Positions 37,514 through 52,500 of a DNA stretch of 64,000 nt are shown piece after piece. The notes below the pieces were generated by a model, which was given only the letters and a program-made list of their open reading frames with translations, had not been told where the DNA came from and ran no database searches. Made by a program: the position numbers and the translations under genes. The number at the start of each line of letters is the position of its first letter. The first letter of the stretch is position 1. Origin of the DNA: Cruorifilaria tuberocauda (lineage: Eukaryota; Nematoda; Chromadorea; Rhabditida; Onchocercidae). The DNA lies in contig JABVXU010000038.1 of NCBI GenBank assembly GCA_013365365.1, positions 211,831 to 275,830 on the forward strand, in the 5' to 3' direction.

Positions 37514-40500
37514 ATGTACCGATCTTCGCATTCCGATAGTAATGCGACGAAAAGAAATGAAATATCACTTTCACAAAGGATATTCTCATCACTGGTAACT
37601 TTTCAATTGTTATTAATTAGATAATAATTATCAGTGAGCGGAAAATCTGCATTGCGAAAATTCTTCCACGGTAACTAAATAACACAAGCTCATTTCAAAA
37701 AATGATTTTTAATGAATTATCAATTCATAATGAATAAGATAGCGCTTAAAATTACTAACGTAATTAAACGATTATAAATAACAGCTGATGTTTGGTTCAT
37801 ATCTTTTGGAATTATTTGATATTGTTATTTTTTATAAACTGGAGTAAGTTTCAAGTTGCCACGATCAACGGACAATCAATACCGCAAGAAGAGACAGTCA
37901 CAGAGACATTTTTCATTTGATACGGTTCAAAGACGAAAATCGACAAAAAAAAAAACAAAATATCGGTCGCTTCGTTCCATGCTATATGGCTTAAATTTGC
38001 AACAGTAAGAATTTTTAAAAAACAAACTTAAAATCAAAAATTTAATGTAAAAGTCGGAGATTTTCGAATGTCATTATATTGCTATTACCTTTTATTTATC
38101 AGTTTAGCCTGGAGTTTCTGTTCTAGATAACCTAAAACAATCAATCCTTTCCTTTCCTTTACTTCTCGCTCATTTGGAACATTACACCATTTATTATTGA
38201 TAATACAAATTTATTTTAAATTAAAAAAAATCATATACTGAAAAATATGAGATGAGAAATATTACATGACATAGGCAAAATTACAGTTATACATTTCTTT
38301 AGTCTTTTCCTAAGCTAATCCGTTCATTCAACGAATTACTTGCATGCTTCAATCTGTAACCAAATGAATTTACTGTTGAATGGTATAATGATTGTGCATT
38401 CATAGCTAAAATTGTACTTTTAAATTTAAATATTCGTCGTCTTTGCAGAACTTTTCGAGCAATTACGGAACTTGGAAGAAATTAATTAAATGAATTATTT
38501 TGAATGAAAAAAAAATAGTTAATATCCTCTAACATCCCTTTCATATCGTTTGCTTATTGCAACCTTAGCCCATTCATTCCACTTTTCGATGTATTATTAA
38601 TATGAATGATATAAGCATCCGTATCAGCACTAACTGTACTTTCAATTGTTCTATATTCAGCACTTATAATAATCGTCATGCTAGTCCCTTTTTTGCTTCA
38701 TTTATGATGAATTTTCCAACCATATGCGTTGAGGAAAATGATACTCTTCAACGGTTGGCAACAACAACTGCTTCTTCTTTCATTGTGTAAATAAACAATT
38801 TCCTTTAATGCCCGTAATGTAAACAAATAATTTTCTTCGCCGCTCCGTAACTTCCGCAATTTATTCTCATTTTTAAAGCAGAAAAGGAAAGAGGAAGGGA
38901 GGAATCGCGGCAAAACTAGAAGCAGTGATTACTTATCTTGGCTTATTTTCTTGACCATACATTTTTAATATTAACTAAACTCTTTAGTTTATAATAATAT
39001 CGCTATCAATTAGAATTCATTGCAATTGTTAATGGATAAATTAGGGAAACAACAAAATCTTTTACTCATCCAAAATATCATTAATTCATTAATTCTGCAA
39101 ATTAATATGTAAATACTATCTGGCATACGCATTCTATTCAAAGAGTGTTGTTTTTTTACCGTAAACAAATGGTTATTTTTTGTTTACTTCAGGGAAAAGG
39201 AAGAAGCTAAACGAATGAAATTACTGAAACGAGAAAAAGGTAAGTCATTTGTTGGAGGCATTCATTTAAATATTTTATAGCTCATTTTGTTTTCTAATTA
39301 AAATAAATAAATGAAATATTTATTATTTCAATAGAATACTTCAATTTATGCTTATTTTTAATATGTCTTAGTGCTTTACATAATAGATTGTTATGAAGTT
39401 GAAATTAAACTGATTGACTGATCGATTTTATCTAAATTTAATTTTGTTTCTAATTTTGACTGAATAAAAAAACATCATTTTGAGATTTTCGGAGTGTGAA
39501 CATTACTTACTATGAGAATCGAAGTATATTGTTTTGATATATACAAGTCAACAAATTTAGTGTTGATATCATCTTATCTTATCGGATCTCTTCTTTCTCA
39601 TCCATCGAAAATTCCCTTTAATTTCCTTTGATTTTAATAAATTTTTTTTCTGTGTTCTTCACTTGCTAAGAAACTGTGGAAAATTAAAATATGCTTGAGG
39701 TCATTTATTTCTGATACCTCTCTTTCGTTATCTCCATTATGGAATTAAAATGTTACTAACTTACATGACAATTTATTTCACAAACATTTTTTAAATTTTA
39801 TTGCAATACTTTTAGGATAGAATGGAATATTTAATTCAAAGCTCTTATGAATCTAAAAGCTGCGAAAAATAAAAATATAGTTATTCATCTCAAATATATT
39901 AATAAGTTTAAAAACATATAACTTATGATTAATATTTGTAATTACTCAAATAAACTGGAATGCTTTTTTTAATCACTGTTTGGTGAAACTATTTAAACGT
40001 TTATGTAAACTATTCATATATTATCCCCAAATGCTACAATCATTACTAATATTATTATAAGAAATTTGTCAAGTTTTCAGTCTAAGCCGAATTTCAAGTG
40101 TTGATTGAAACTCCTAGTAATTAAACGAATCATGGAAAAACATTTGTTATTTTTACAAGTATTAGTAATTAAAAGTTGATTACTGATAATACTTAGCATT
40201 CACTTTTTTTTTTAAATTGGCCAAAAAACATAAGAGACTAAGCTGTTTTCACTCAAATTATAGGAATGAATGGAAATAAGTTTTACTTGTGTGTATTTCT
40301 CTTTCTCTCTCTTTATCTCTCTGTGTACGCATGTATGCATGTGTTTTTTATGAACAAACACTTTATTAAGCCTATCCAAAATAAATTTTACGGATTTCTT
40401 TCCACAAATGCCTTAAAGTACCTTAGTTCTATTGCTTTTTTTAGTTTCAAAAATCTCTTTCATCAGTGGGCTTTTATTGATCTTTTTAAGATTTTTTTGA

Positions 40501-43500
40501 AATTTCAAAAGATTTCTACAAAAAGAGATCAATTTAAAGTTTGAATTTTACTGTTCTTAAAAAAATAGTAGGAATTTTTTTTCGGCGAATACTCACAAAT
40601 GCAAAATAGTCTGTGGCTGAAAAATTTGTTCGAGAATGGATTTCTGGAATTGCAAATACTGCAGATATCTTAAATATATTCAACCTATGCAAAACTGTTT
40701 CAAGGAAAGTTCATTTTACAACTTTCAATAACAAAAATATATTTTTTAAAAGCGTTATTTATTTATAGTTTAGATCTTGTGTTCAATGCAATTTTTAATT
40801 GCTATGAATTAAAGAGATATGATGATATAAGAAAGATCTAGTGCATCACGATTGGTTCCTTTGAATATTCATCACATTTATCACCTCTAACTTATGAACA
40901 GAGATTTTAACTATACTGTTGATGATAAGTTAGAGAAAAAAATAACGCGCTAATAAATATGAACAATATAGTCAAAATAATATAAAATCAGGATTAAGAA
41001 TTGAGACAAAATTCTTTAATTCTTTATCTCATTCTAATAAATATTAAATCCGTTAGGAAAAGAAGTTGTTGACTATCTTCGATATGATCAATTTACATCC
41101 GTTCTAAACATTATAGAAGAACATTTATAGTTGAAACTCAATCTTCGTAACACAAATGAAATAATTGAATAATGTGAGATTAATTAATCATTTTTATGAT
41201 GTTTTGAAAAATTTTTTTTGTTTCATTTAATTAGATAATGCAAATCTATAAGCTGCTCAGGAAAAATAATGAAATCCAAATCTCATATGTTCTGAGAAAT
41301 TAAACAAGCAATTCCTCGTCAGAAGCTACCCAATTAGCTTCTATTATCATGGAAGAGGCATGTCACTGTAATTCTATTGAAATATAAAATATTTGAAAAT
41401 TAATTTTAAAATATAATTTTTCTTTTTTCCTAGCACATTAATTAAATTTGTTATTATTCCCATATGGGAAATAAGTGAAAGGAATTAAATTTTAGGATGA
41501 ATTAATCCAATTTATGTGCCATATACAGCATTTTATAATTAAAAAATAATGCAGAAGATTTCACATGGCGCTGCCATTCTACCACTTTTCCATGTCACCG
41601 GTAGGTTATAACGCTTAACTTTTTGTAAATTCTAAATTCCAGAAATTTGATGAGATTATTCGGTATTTCGAAATGAATATTTTATTTTGGAAATAGAACG
41701 ATATGGATAACATTAGCGTGCTGCAAATTGGACAGTACAATAAACAGCCTAATATTACGTGTGCGAGATTTTCATTTCAGTCTATTTACAAATTTAATTT
41801 AAACTCTTAGCGTTAGCAATTAGAACAGTTGCAATGTACATTGTTCGATGATGAATATTATAATTAATTTTTAGTAAAAAGTTTCAGATTGGTTTATTAT
41901 GCATGAAATCTCTTCAAAATGTTGAAATACATGATAAAACTATCTTTTTCAAAAAATGCTGACATTCTGACGAGTAGGAGAAAAATATTTCCGTTTATGT
42001 CAACAAAACCTTTCTCTACTTCTTCAAGCTAGTAAATGTGCAATTAGCGGTACCGAAAGCAGTCAGTCAAGAGAGTCGATTGTACTAGTCGAAATGATTT
42101 TTTGATTTTGAATTAAGACATTACTGGAAAGAAATGTTTCAGCAAATTATAAAGTGCATCGGCATTATCTGATGATGCCTGTGATACAGTAGAAATGCAT
42201 CTTGTGAGTAGAACAGGTAAGTGTTTACCAGGAAGTTTTGAATAATTTATTTTCATTTTTCCAGTATTAAAATTACAATTTTATTGTTGATTTAAAATTA
42301 ATTATTAAATATAATGGAAGCATAAAATTTATTCATTCATATCTCGCGTTTCGAATATGATAATACCATTTCAATTCCCTATTCTGTGAGAGAGAAAGAT
42401 GGAGAAAGAGAGAGGGAAAGGAGATATATTATAAATTATGTTATAGATTTGCTGATTATCATTATCTTATTATTCATCTCCTATAATTAAATTATTTGTT
42501 ATACTAAGAAAATCTCTAAATTTTTCTTTTAATTTATTAATTATAATTGATGCTCATTATTACTATCATTATATTCTACTATCAGATCACTTATGCCTGT
42601 TATCTGCTATCTTTAATTTTCACGTCTCACTTGGTGGAGGGAAAATTTTCAAAAGAGCTATGAAAAAAAATTATCTTTAAAAGTTTTCGCAACTGTAGGG
42701 TATCAAGCCTTGATAGAAATTACAGAAAAATATAAAAAGCACCTTTAGAACGTATTCAAAATACGTAGATGTAGCTTGCATGAGAATTCTTCGCGAGAGA
42801 AAGCAGACTGATCAAATAAAATTTGATTTTTCAAAAAGTTTGCTGAGTAAATTATCGGAAATATCACTCCACGAGTTCGTAGAATGAATCTGAACGGCTC
42901 AAAACTCGAACGATTTTTTTCCAACTGTAACTCGTAAATTATGAACAGGGCAAAAGAGATAAATTTTTTCAAGTAGGATGTTGGAGGGAAAAATTATAAA
43001 GAGCGGTGGACGAAGGAAAGGACAGAGAAAAGTTCAACAGTGTGATAAGTGAAGATAAGGAAGGACAGCTGATCAGGATGGCAAATGTTAGCGGCGTGAT
43101 AACAGAAACTGTGCAATTGTTCAGTTCATGAACTTACCTCAGGTCTTTTTGTTAGAGGACCGAGTAATACATCAAGCAGGGAGATGAAGAAAAAGAAGTG
43201 AAAGAGTGCTAGAAGAATGCTAGAAGAGTGAAGAAGAAAAAAGTCTTTCACTTCCGTTCTTTAGCCCTTTCTCTCCTCAATTTCGATATCTCTCAGACTC
43301 TCTAACTTGTTAGTTTTAAACTCCCCACTCTATTTTCATCTCTCTTAATCCTTAGACCCACCTGTTTTTGAATCCTGCTTACGGCTTTCCTGTTCTTTCG
43401 TAAGCTCGTAAATTTGTACCTCAGTCCTTTTCCACATTATATTTTCAATATTATCTCCCTTTCAATCCTTAATCCATTCAGTATTCTATTATGTATTAGT

Positions 43501-46500
43501 TGATGTTTCTCATCACATTATTCTGGTTTCCAGAATCCATCTTGATGGGAAAGCATGAAGTTGAAATAACTCTTCTCATTCTCCCAGCGTATGAGCGATT
43601 CCATCAGTTCTCGGAAATTGGATGATATTTGCATAGAAATATTTTTCAACTTTAATCGTTCTTCATCGTTTGCCATGGAGTCCACTCTTTTTTACATCTA
43701 ATTTATTTATAAATTGCTATTAATTACTATTATTATTTATCCTTTTTACTAGCAATAATTGAATGATAACTTTTCCGATTTCACCATGGAATTGGAAGAG
43801 TTGACCGGACTGGAACAATCCGTCCGGGATGTTCTCTGGTGGAATAGTTTTTCTCTTCCACTGTTCCTTCTTTTCAAATCATCTGTTCTCTTCCCATCGG
43901 TGCTATTTCTGCCCTACCCACTTTTGTCTGCTACACAACAAAAAATCCCACCCGATCGCCCAAAGCCCACACTATCTGTAGGTCCTGGCGGTCAAAGACG
44001 TGATGAAATCAATACTAGTAAAAAAACAATAAAAGATAATGACAATAATTACGATAAATTAACCTTTTAATCAGTAAAAGTATTTAGCTGCTATTAAATG
44101 ATGTAAAATAGAAAACATTTAGCGATGCGGTAATGTCATAAAATGTTTTGTTAGTTTTATCAGTCTTATCGTTACATCTTTTAAACTAATTTTTGAAAGT
44201 ATGCACACCATTTCAAGTAAAATAAAGGTAAAAGACTGTTTAACTTTACTTTTCAATTTTTCCCATATGAATTTCTAGATTTTTCTATGATCTTATTGAA
44301 ATCTGATCAAAATTTAAACTTTTTTGATAATGTAAGCCTTAAAAACAGGAAAAAGAAGCTCTCCAGCTGAGGAAATTGAAGTTATTCTTTGTCCTTTTTT
44401 GGGAGCATCACAAAATCCCATTGTTTTTTGGCACTGTCTCAGAAAACGAAACAATTATTAGTACTATCTTCCAGCTATGTCTGTCTGAAATGTCAGAAGT
44501 AGCCCTAAATACATTCAAGTAAGGTTCTTAGGTACTCACTCATCATTGCTTGAAAAATCATATTCTACAGCAATAATGCATCTTTCAAAATATTCTGATA
44601 TAAATAAATTGAGTCCATGCAATTGCATTTTCCAAATTTGCTTCCACCAATTGAGTTTTCGAAATTCGTATCCCGACAATTGAATTCACGAAATTCGTTT
44701 GTTGATAATCGAATTTGCCTGTTAAATATTAATTCTCTTTGATTACAACAGTGCCAGAGTTCTACTACCAATTCATCACAATTGGATGTAAACGAGAAAA
44801 CTTCAGCACAAGCTTTAAGCCATCATCCTTAAAAAGAAATAAACATCGATTTCAAAAAGCAGCTTATTTATTAGCTTATTTTCAGCGACAAAAAAGTCGT
44901 GTCCAATATTCCATCTCCTGCTTCATTATCTGTTAAAGTTTGTACGTACTATCTTTGCCATCGTTTAATGACTTTTAGTTATTAGATTCAGATACAGTCT
45001 CATTATGTATCAATACGATATTTATTATATTTCTATTTCGTTTATAGCAACTGCAATTTCCTCTTATTACGAATCTGAAAGATTTACAACGATCACAAGA
45101 TATGTCTTGTGTTGTAAAGATCTATTTGATCTGTTTTCGACAATCAAAAAAATAAATAAACTGTTTTTAAATTTATATTTCATTGAATTCTTTGTCTGAT
45201 TCTGTTTTCTGAAAGCAAATGATGGCGATGGCACCAGAAGTTTCAATAGATAAAACTTCCATTGCACCAGAAGCTTCAGAATATCAACGCCGCAAAAATG
45301 GCAAAAAACAACAGAGACAACCGTCTCAAAAACCGCAATATCTACAATTACCACAGCAGAGTTCCTCATCCTCTGATTACTATCATTATTATCAAAACGA
45401 TTCAGATTATCGGAATGCTTCTCCATCCAAGCAACAGTCAGCCTCATCATCATTCACATTACCTTCACCGAAATTGAAATTTCGTGAATCGTTACGTGAT
45501 TTATACGTACCCAAATTTTGGTTTAACTTGCGAAAATCAGCTTCTGAAATAAGTTTAGTATTAGAAGCAATGCGTTATGGACCTACATCTTCCTACTTAC
45601 AAACGTACGGCGTACCATCTATACCAGGTAATAAGATCATTACAGTTGGTAGTGGTGGCACTTCCAAACCGATCCGCGGTTCAGCAGTGAAAAGGCGAAA
45701 ACTCTGTAATGCATTAATTACTTGGCAAAATTATTCACCGCATCATCTCAACAAACAAATACGATATGGTAATTCGTTAAACCCCTTCTTCTCTTTTATA
45801 ATTTTCATCCCTCCAAAACTTTCTCGGATACTGTTATCAAAGATAAATAATTTTTTTTCCTTCAGTACTTTAATTTATCAAAGAACATAACCTTCTATAT
45901 GATATCACAAGGAGTTTATTTCTAAAATCTTTTCTCATTAATTATTGTTAATATCCAATTCTTTTAATTCCATTCTTTTTCAATTTTTCCGTTAATAATT
46001 ATCTTCCATGAAAAAATTTCAAGTTTTTTTTCCAGTTTACTTACTAAATTTGTTATTTATGCAAAAGAGAATATTTACATAGCGTTGGAAGTTAATGGCA
46101 CTATAATACATAGTTATATGCCAAGTTTTGCCAAATTTTAACATCTTTTATCAGTGGAACAGTTGTTGTTGGCGCAGATTGATGCTTGGTGAAAGCTTTA
46201 CAATTCAAAACCTTCTTCATTTCAGACAATCATTATGCTCCTCTTCACTGTGCTACGACATTTATTGGATATGTTTATGTAGCAGAAATGACCTAATATA
46301 TATCATTAGCAGGAAATTAAGAGATTGGTGTAAGATATTAATTATTGACTAGGCTTTGCTTACCATTTAATTTCTTATTAACCAGAATAGTATAATGTTC
46401 TAATTATCGGTAGCTCAAAATGAAGTTATTAAGTAATAAGTAGTTGAAAGAGGCGAAAGGAATCATTAAATTGATAGTGAAATTAAAATGGAACGAAGAA

Positions 46501-49500
46501 TGATGATTCTGTGGAATTTCATGTTCCATATCTTACTGATTTCTTCAGTCTTATCTTTTTATAATAGTTAAATTAATTTTCATTAATAATTGTTCCTAAA
46601 ATGATAGATATAGTAGGCTCAATTCCATCTTTTTTATAAACTGAAACTTATTTCTTAAATTGACTCCTATTTTTCATACATTTATAATATAATTGATTTC
46701 TTTCATTCCAACCGCAAATTAATATCTTTTTTGTATCTAAAGTGAGGCATACAATGTGAGGTTAGATTAATTTTCGGAAGACAAAAATATTGTTAATATA
46801 AGTTGCAGTATTTATGAAAGTAAAACGGTTAGAGAAGCGGAAGTTTAGAAAGCCCACTGCTAATAGTCCATTTAATGTAGTCTATCGATCATTCACTGCT
46901 GATATCATTTTGCACGTCATTCACGTTGCTGTCAGTTTTCAGATTCTTATAATAATTTCAGAAAGATTGTCGGAAGCAGTTTGGCTAATTCTAATTTGTA
47001 CATAGGATAAAAGGAGAGAACGTATTTTAGCATTCTTGCAGCTTGAGCAAATTACGATAAAAATTTTTGATCGGATGAAATGACTAATTGGAAAATTTAT
47101 GCTGCAGAAAAATTCCATAGAAAAATGAATAGCTTTCTTTTAATTAATAAAATTGACGAGTAAGAATTACAAATGTTTTCAAATCATTGCTCTCTCGTCT
47201 CAAAGATGTTCATCTTGCATTATGCATTATCGCTGGTCAGAATTCTTCATTCACGAAAAATCATCCTTAATTCTTAACTTTTTAATCGGTAATTTATGTG
47301 CTGTAATCAATTTGTGTGTCTTTATTAAAAAAATTTACTTATTCAAGAAAAGGGCAAGACTGCAGGAGCTAAGAGAATAATTTGCATTTATAAGTTTAAT
47401 AAATTCGGAATGCTATGTTTATTTGGTGTTAACATATAAAAAGTTTTTCATCTTTCCAGAAGATAGAATTTGATAATCATTATGATCATGGAGCTATTAT
47501 ATCAGTAAACAATGTGTTAACTTATTTTTGAAAACTGGAAGTATTAAAAAGCAAAAGTTTAAGAGTTTAAAATCTTGCAGAAAATATATTAGACGGGCGA
47601 AAAATAAAAGAACTGTAGATATCCAGATAAAAAGTCTCAGAGAATGAAAAGTTGAATGAGATAATTTATTTTAGATATAAATTTTTGGAAGCATTATAAA
47701 ATGAATTGATTATTCATCTAAGCAGGAAAACCTATTGTTTTTATAAAATAGATCATGATTTGATTATTTCGTTTTCCATGTCATTCAGCTATAATTTCTA
47801 ATTAATTATAATAAATTTTCGGAAGAGAAGAAAATTCAATGAAAAATAGCTGTCGTTTTTTAATAGGAAATTTCTCTACAAAACTTCACTAAATTGCCTG
47901 AATAAAAAGGCTAAGACTCCTGCAGGATATGTTGCACTTTTATATCATTATTGCATTTATACTTGTGTATCCGTGTAATCTGAAGATTTATCTAGTTTGC
48001 TTAATTAATTATTATTCGTTTTAGGTCCAGTGAAATTACATTCAATATATTTTTAGGTCTTTTCATTGCAGCTTTTAAATGCAAAAATATTTCTATATTC
48101 TACTTGACCAAAGATTTACGAAACAGTTTACAATTTGATTATTTCATTTCCACTTTAAATGAGCTATAGTGTCTAACTGATTAGCGAAAATTTTTCTGAA
48201 GAGAAGAAAAAGGCGAAATCTTTGATCTTTTAAAATTTCTAAAATAATTTCAAATCTTCATTTTGAAAGTAACTTTGCATAAATCAAACATAAAACTAAT
48301 TAATTACAATTTTTGCATTTACTTCTTTATTAGTTAAATTTTACACACATACTGGTATTTCATACCTCACTAATTGAATATCGCTTCTATTTTATCGAAC
48401 AAAGCTTTTATTGCAAATATTCTGCCAGTTGTACTTGTTGCGGATATTTCAGTAGTGGACGTTTTAATCCACTGAATTACTTTTGTATACAAGTGGAAGT
48501 ATTGATTGATTTCATGTTCACGCAAACTTGACGAATTAATAAAAAATGAACTGATATAGCTATTCATCACTTTTATAGCATGCTCGAAGATTTTTATTCC
48601 ACTTTTGAACAGTGTAAGTGGTATTGATTGAAATTCACTTAATTTTCAGATAAATAACTTACATAGATATATCCGTAAGCTCTACCAGTGGCAAAAATTA
48701 AAGATCACTGAAAGAGAGGAAAGTAAATGACTCGAATTACAACGATTAAATTATTCATTAATACTTTCTACATGGAGGATAAAAAAGGGAACGAAAATAT
48801 TAATTAATAGTTAAAATAACTTTGGCCAATTATGAAAGTTCTGCTTAAGCAAAGATTATTTAAGTCAACAATGAAAGCAAACTGCTACATGAAACTGAAG
48901 GAGAAATATTTCATGAAAGTATAATTTCTGCTTACGGAAGTCTTCCTGAAAGTTCCATCTCAAGTCATATCTACTCGAATATATTTCCAGATCGTAAATT
49001 TCTCATTTTTTTCAGTATTTCATAATTAATTCATTTTTTATAAAATAAACAAAATTTTAAATGCCAGGCAAAGAATAAGGGAATTTTCGATATATATTTG
49101 AATTCATTGCTAGGAGCATTTTTGCAAGAGTTCAAAATATTTTTATAGCATTGCCTTAATTTCCGACTTCCTCTTCTCAGAAATAAAATTAATATTCAAG
49201 TTATAAAGGAAATGAATTTGCTAGATCGATCAAATCACATACATATTATTTTATATTCCTCTGATAGCACTATTTCAGGCATTTCCTACACTCATTTTAG
49301 AACTTTTGGTTTAAATTTATTATTAATTTTTAATCATTAAGCATCTGTGAATTCAGTGAAACGATACTTTAAAATATATTTCGTTTGTTTACAAAAAACG
49401 GGTAACAACGATTGTTACGTCATTATCAACCATTGTTCGTCACTGCAAATTATGAAATATAATATTTCAAACATTATGAAATTTATATTGAAATAAAATC

Positions 49501-52500
49501 GCTATATAAACGACTAAAGCATGCATTCTTCAAGCTGATCTTTCTGTAATAATTAGAAATTCATTTTGATAACAGTCAGCTTTCACATCAATAATTTAAA
49601 CAATAGCATTTTCAAAAAAAGAAAAAAAAATTTCTTTTGTATCATGACGAAATGGGGGAGATTACCGATTAATTTTTAAATCTCAGAGTTTATCAAATGA
49701 AGTTTCTATAAATAAATAAAAATTATCAATGAGGAAAGATATTGAAGAAGAAATTTTTCTTTTCTTATTAATAATAAATCGCTATTAAAAAGTTCAGAAT
49801 CTCGTTCCTTTTAGTAATAGCTGGCAATTGTGTTTCTTCATAGTATTCTCTTGCAGTTGCTTTCAGTTTCTGATGAAAACTTTTCCTCACTCATTCCCAT
49901 GTTTACCATTGCAATTTTCGTAAAGATTTTACACCAACAATCAATTTTCCCCACTTTTTCAAAATTGGGTAATTATTTAGAAAGCAGAAAACATGTTTTC
50001 CAGAGCAGAAATTTATTGTATTCCTTTTGGTCCTTTTACCCCTTTCTTCAAAATTCATTTATTTAATTGTGAGAAATTGGTTGCTCCTTCTAATTACTTC
50101 AAATGGTATATATGCAATTATTATTTCAGCCGCTGAAGAATTAGTTTGAAATTTTTAAGAAATTTTTGATGATTTAAATTTTTTGCCATATTATATCGCT
50201 CAGAGTTTTTATTCTACTTCTACTTATCTACTTAGACTACATCTACTTCGAATTTAAAAACTTATCAATTCCGAAATCGACATGTTTTTTTACTATTTGT
50301 ATTAAATAAATAAAAATAAAAGAGAACTTGATTTATTTCTCTCAAAAGTTTGCTAAATTTTTAATTTGCCAGTTTTTTCTATTTTTAAGTGATCGAAAAC
50401 TTAATAGAAAATCGCGCTAATGTAAAGCCCCGAAAAATTTTTCATTGTTTAAAAGAATTTCCACATTACATAAAAGATTTGTCTATGTAAAACTAAAAAC
50501 TAAGTTAAAAGATTTTATTTAAATCAAAAGGAATTCGTTTCGGATTGAATTGATTTCAGTACAAGAAGAAAAAGCAATGCAAGCAGCACCATCAGCGCCC
50601 ATTGATGAATCCAAATTTATTGCATATGTCACCGAACGACGAAAAAAGAGGATTTTGTTTAAAGGCGAATATATTGTGAGTTTCTTGAAACGGAATACTG
50701 CAAAGCAAAAAGCGCATTGTCATCCCTTTGTTGATTTATAAGCAAATTAGTTGCAAGTTATTGAAAAGATTTACCTTGCAAAACCTGATTTCTTACTATC
50801 TTCCCTCGAATAGATGATATAAACTTCATGTCTTATGGTTCTTCATAATTTGTAGATGATATTACGTTCGGTGGATCCTGTCAAATGTCGATGTGATGTC
50901 GGTTTGACAATGGAGAGTCGAAATCAATTTCCTGATACATTGCCATATGATTACAATCGTGTCATATTACGTAAACTTCCCGGTGACAAAAATTCACATT
51001 ATGCTAATGCTAGCTATGTTAATGTTAGTTTTTAATTTCAACAAATCTCGTCTGATAACTGTATTTTTGTTTTAGAATATTGTAATTTTTAAATTAAAAT
51101 GAAAAATTTTACACTGAAGTGAAATTTTAATGGAAAAGCTCTTTTTTTAAAATATCTTTTACTAAGGTTTGCAGCCTGTTCTCAATTTAATTTTTCGGCA
51201 TTATTCCAAGTTTTCTTCGATTTAAACTGATTATATAAAAAAGATAAATTTTCTGGTGAAGCTTTTCGATGAACTGTGATTTTTTCAAGTAATTTTCACA
51301 GCAAACTTTCAAATTATTCCATTCCGGAGAAGCGGAACAGAACATAGTAACAACATCTTGAGAATTGCCAACACTCGTTGATTTTCTTGTTTAAATCAGA
51401 CATCTGGAACACTTGGAATGTTTCCTTCAACACAGTCTTCCCATGCTCCTTCCTGCTCTTTGAAAAACGAAAATTGAAAACAAAATAAATGAAGGTGCTT
51501 TGAAAGTATCAAAAAGTGGCATGAAGTGAATGAAAGCGAAACTGAATGAAAGCATGAAAGTAAAAACTTTCTCACAAAATAACCGAGTAATTGATATCAT
51601 TTTCTCACTTATTATTTCAGAGTTGGTTACGAGAAAAAGCTTATGTTGTGACGCAGGCTGTCAGGACCAAACCCGCAATAGCGGAATTTTGGCGATTAAT
51701 TTGGGAGCTTGGGTCAAATTGTATTGTTATGTTAACTAAAGTTTTTGATTTTATGCGGGTTAGTTTACATTTAATAATTCTGCGAGTAAATTGATTGAGA
51801 TAATTTCGAAGTTGGTCAAATTATTAAGTGATTGTAATAGATTAAGACCGATTCATTTTTCGGCATTAATTATTGATACGCGTTTTAGCTTATTTTAAAA
51901 TTTCCATGAAGTGTTAACGCTTAAATAATCGTACCAAATCTTTTTTTAATAAATATTATTGTAGGTAATGTGTCTTCAATATTGGCCAGCTACTTCTAGC
52001 GAATATGGCCAAATCGAAGTAGAAACATTGGAGACCAAAAGTTACGCTCACTTTGTAAGTACTGCATGTTTTAATTATTTTCAAGTTATCTTCATATTCC
52101 ATTTCAAAGTCTGATTTACTGAAAGTTTCATTATTATTAGGCTGTAACTATATCATTTTTCATAAATAGAAAAAAATTTAATAGAAGATCGGATTTATAG
52201 ATCATTCGTACATTACGGTTATCAAGGGTGGATCCGGATGTGGGTCAGCAAACCCGTGTGATTAAACATTTTCACTTTACTGAATGGGAGTTGGATAGTT
52301 TGCCTTACATTAGCGCTTTTATTGAATTACGTCGGCGAGTACGACAATATACCGATAAATTTCGTGCTGACGCACCAATTGTTGTACATTGCAGGTTTGT
52401 TTATTCCCACGCATTTTGATATCAAAATCTTGAAACTGCTTGTTAATCTAGAATTTGGGAGAAGTATCAGGTACTGCTACAATTTCTAAGATTGCAGATT

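Noticed and set aside
40266..40544. 92-codon plus-strand ORF with a hydrophobic start
   Set aside because: Driven by a CT-rich/T-rich stretch; lies in an intron of the PTP-like gene with no splice or domain support.
49830..50066. 78-codon plus-strand ORF just before PTP exon at 50560
   Set aside because: Ser/Phe/Leu-rich chance ORF in intron; phases show 45768 joins 50560 directly.
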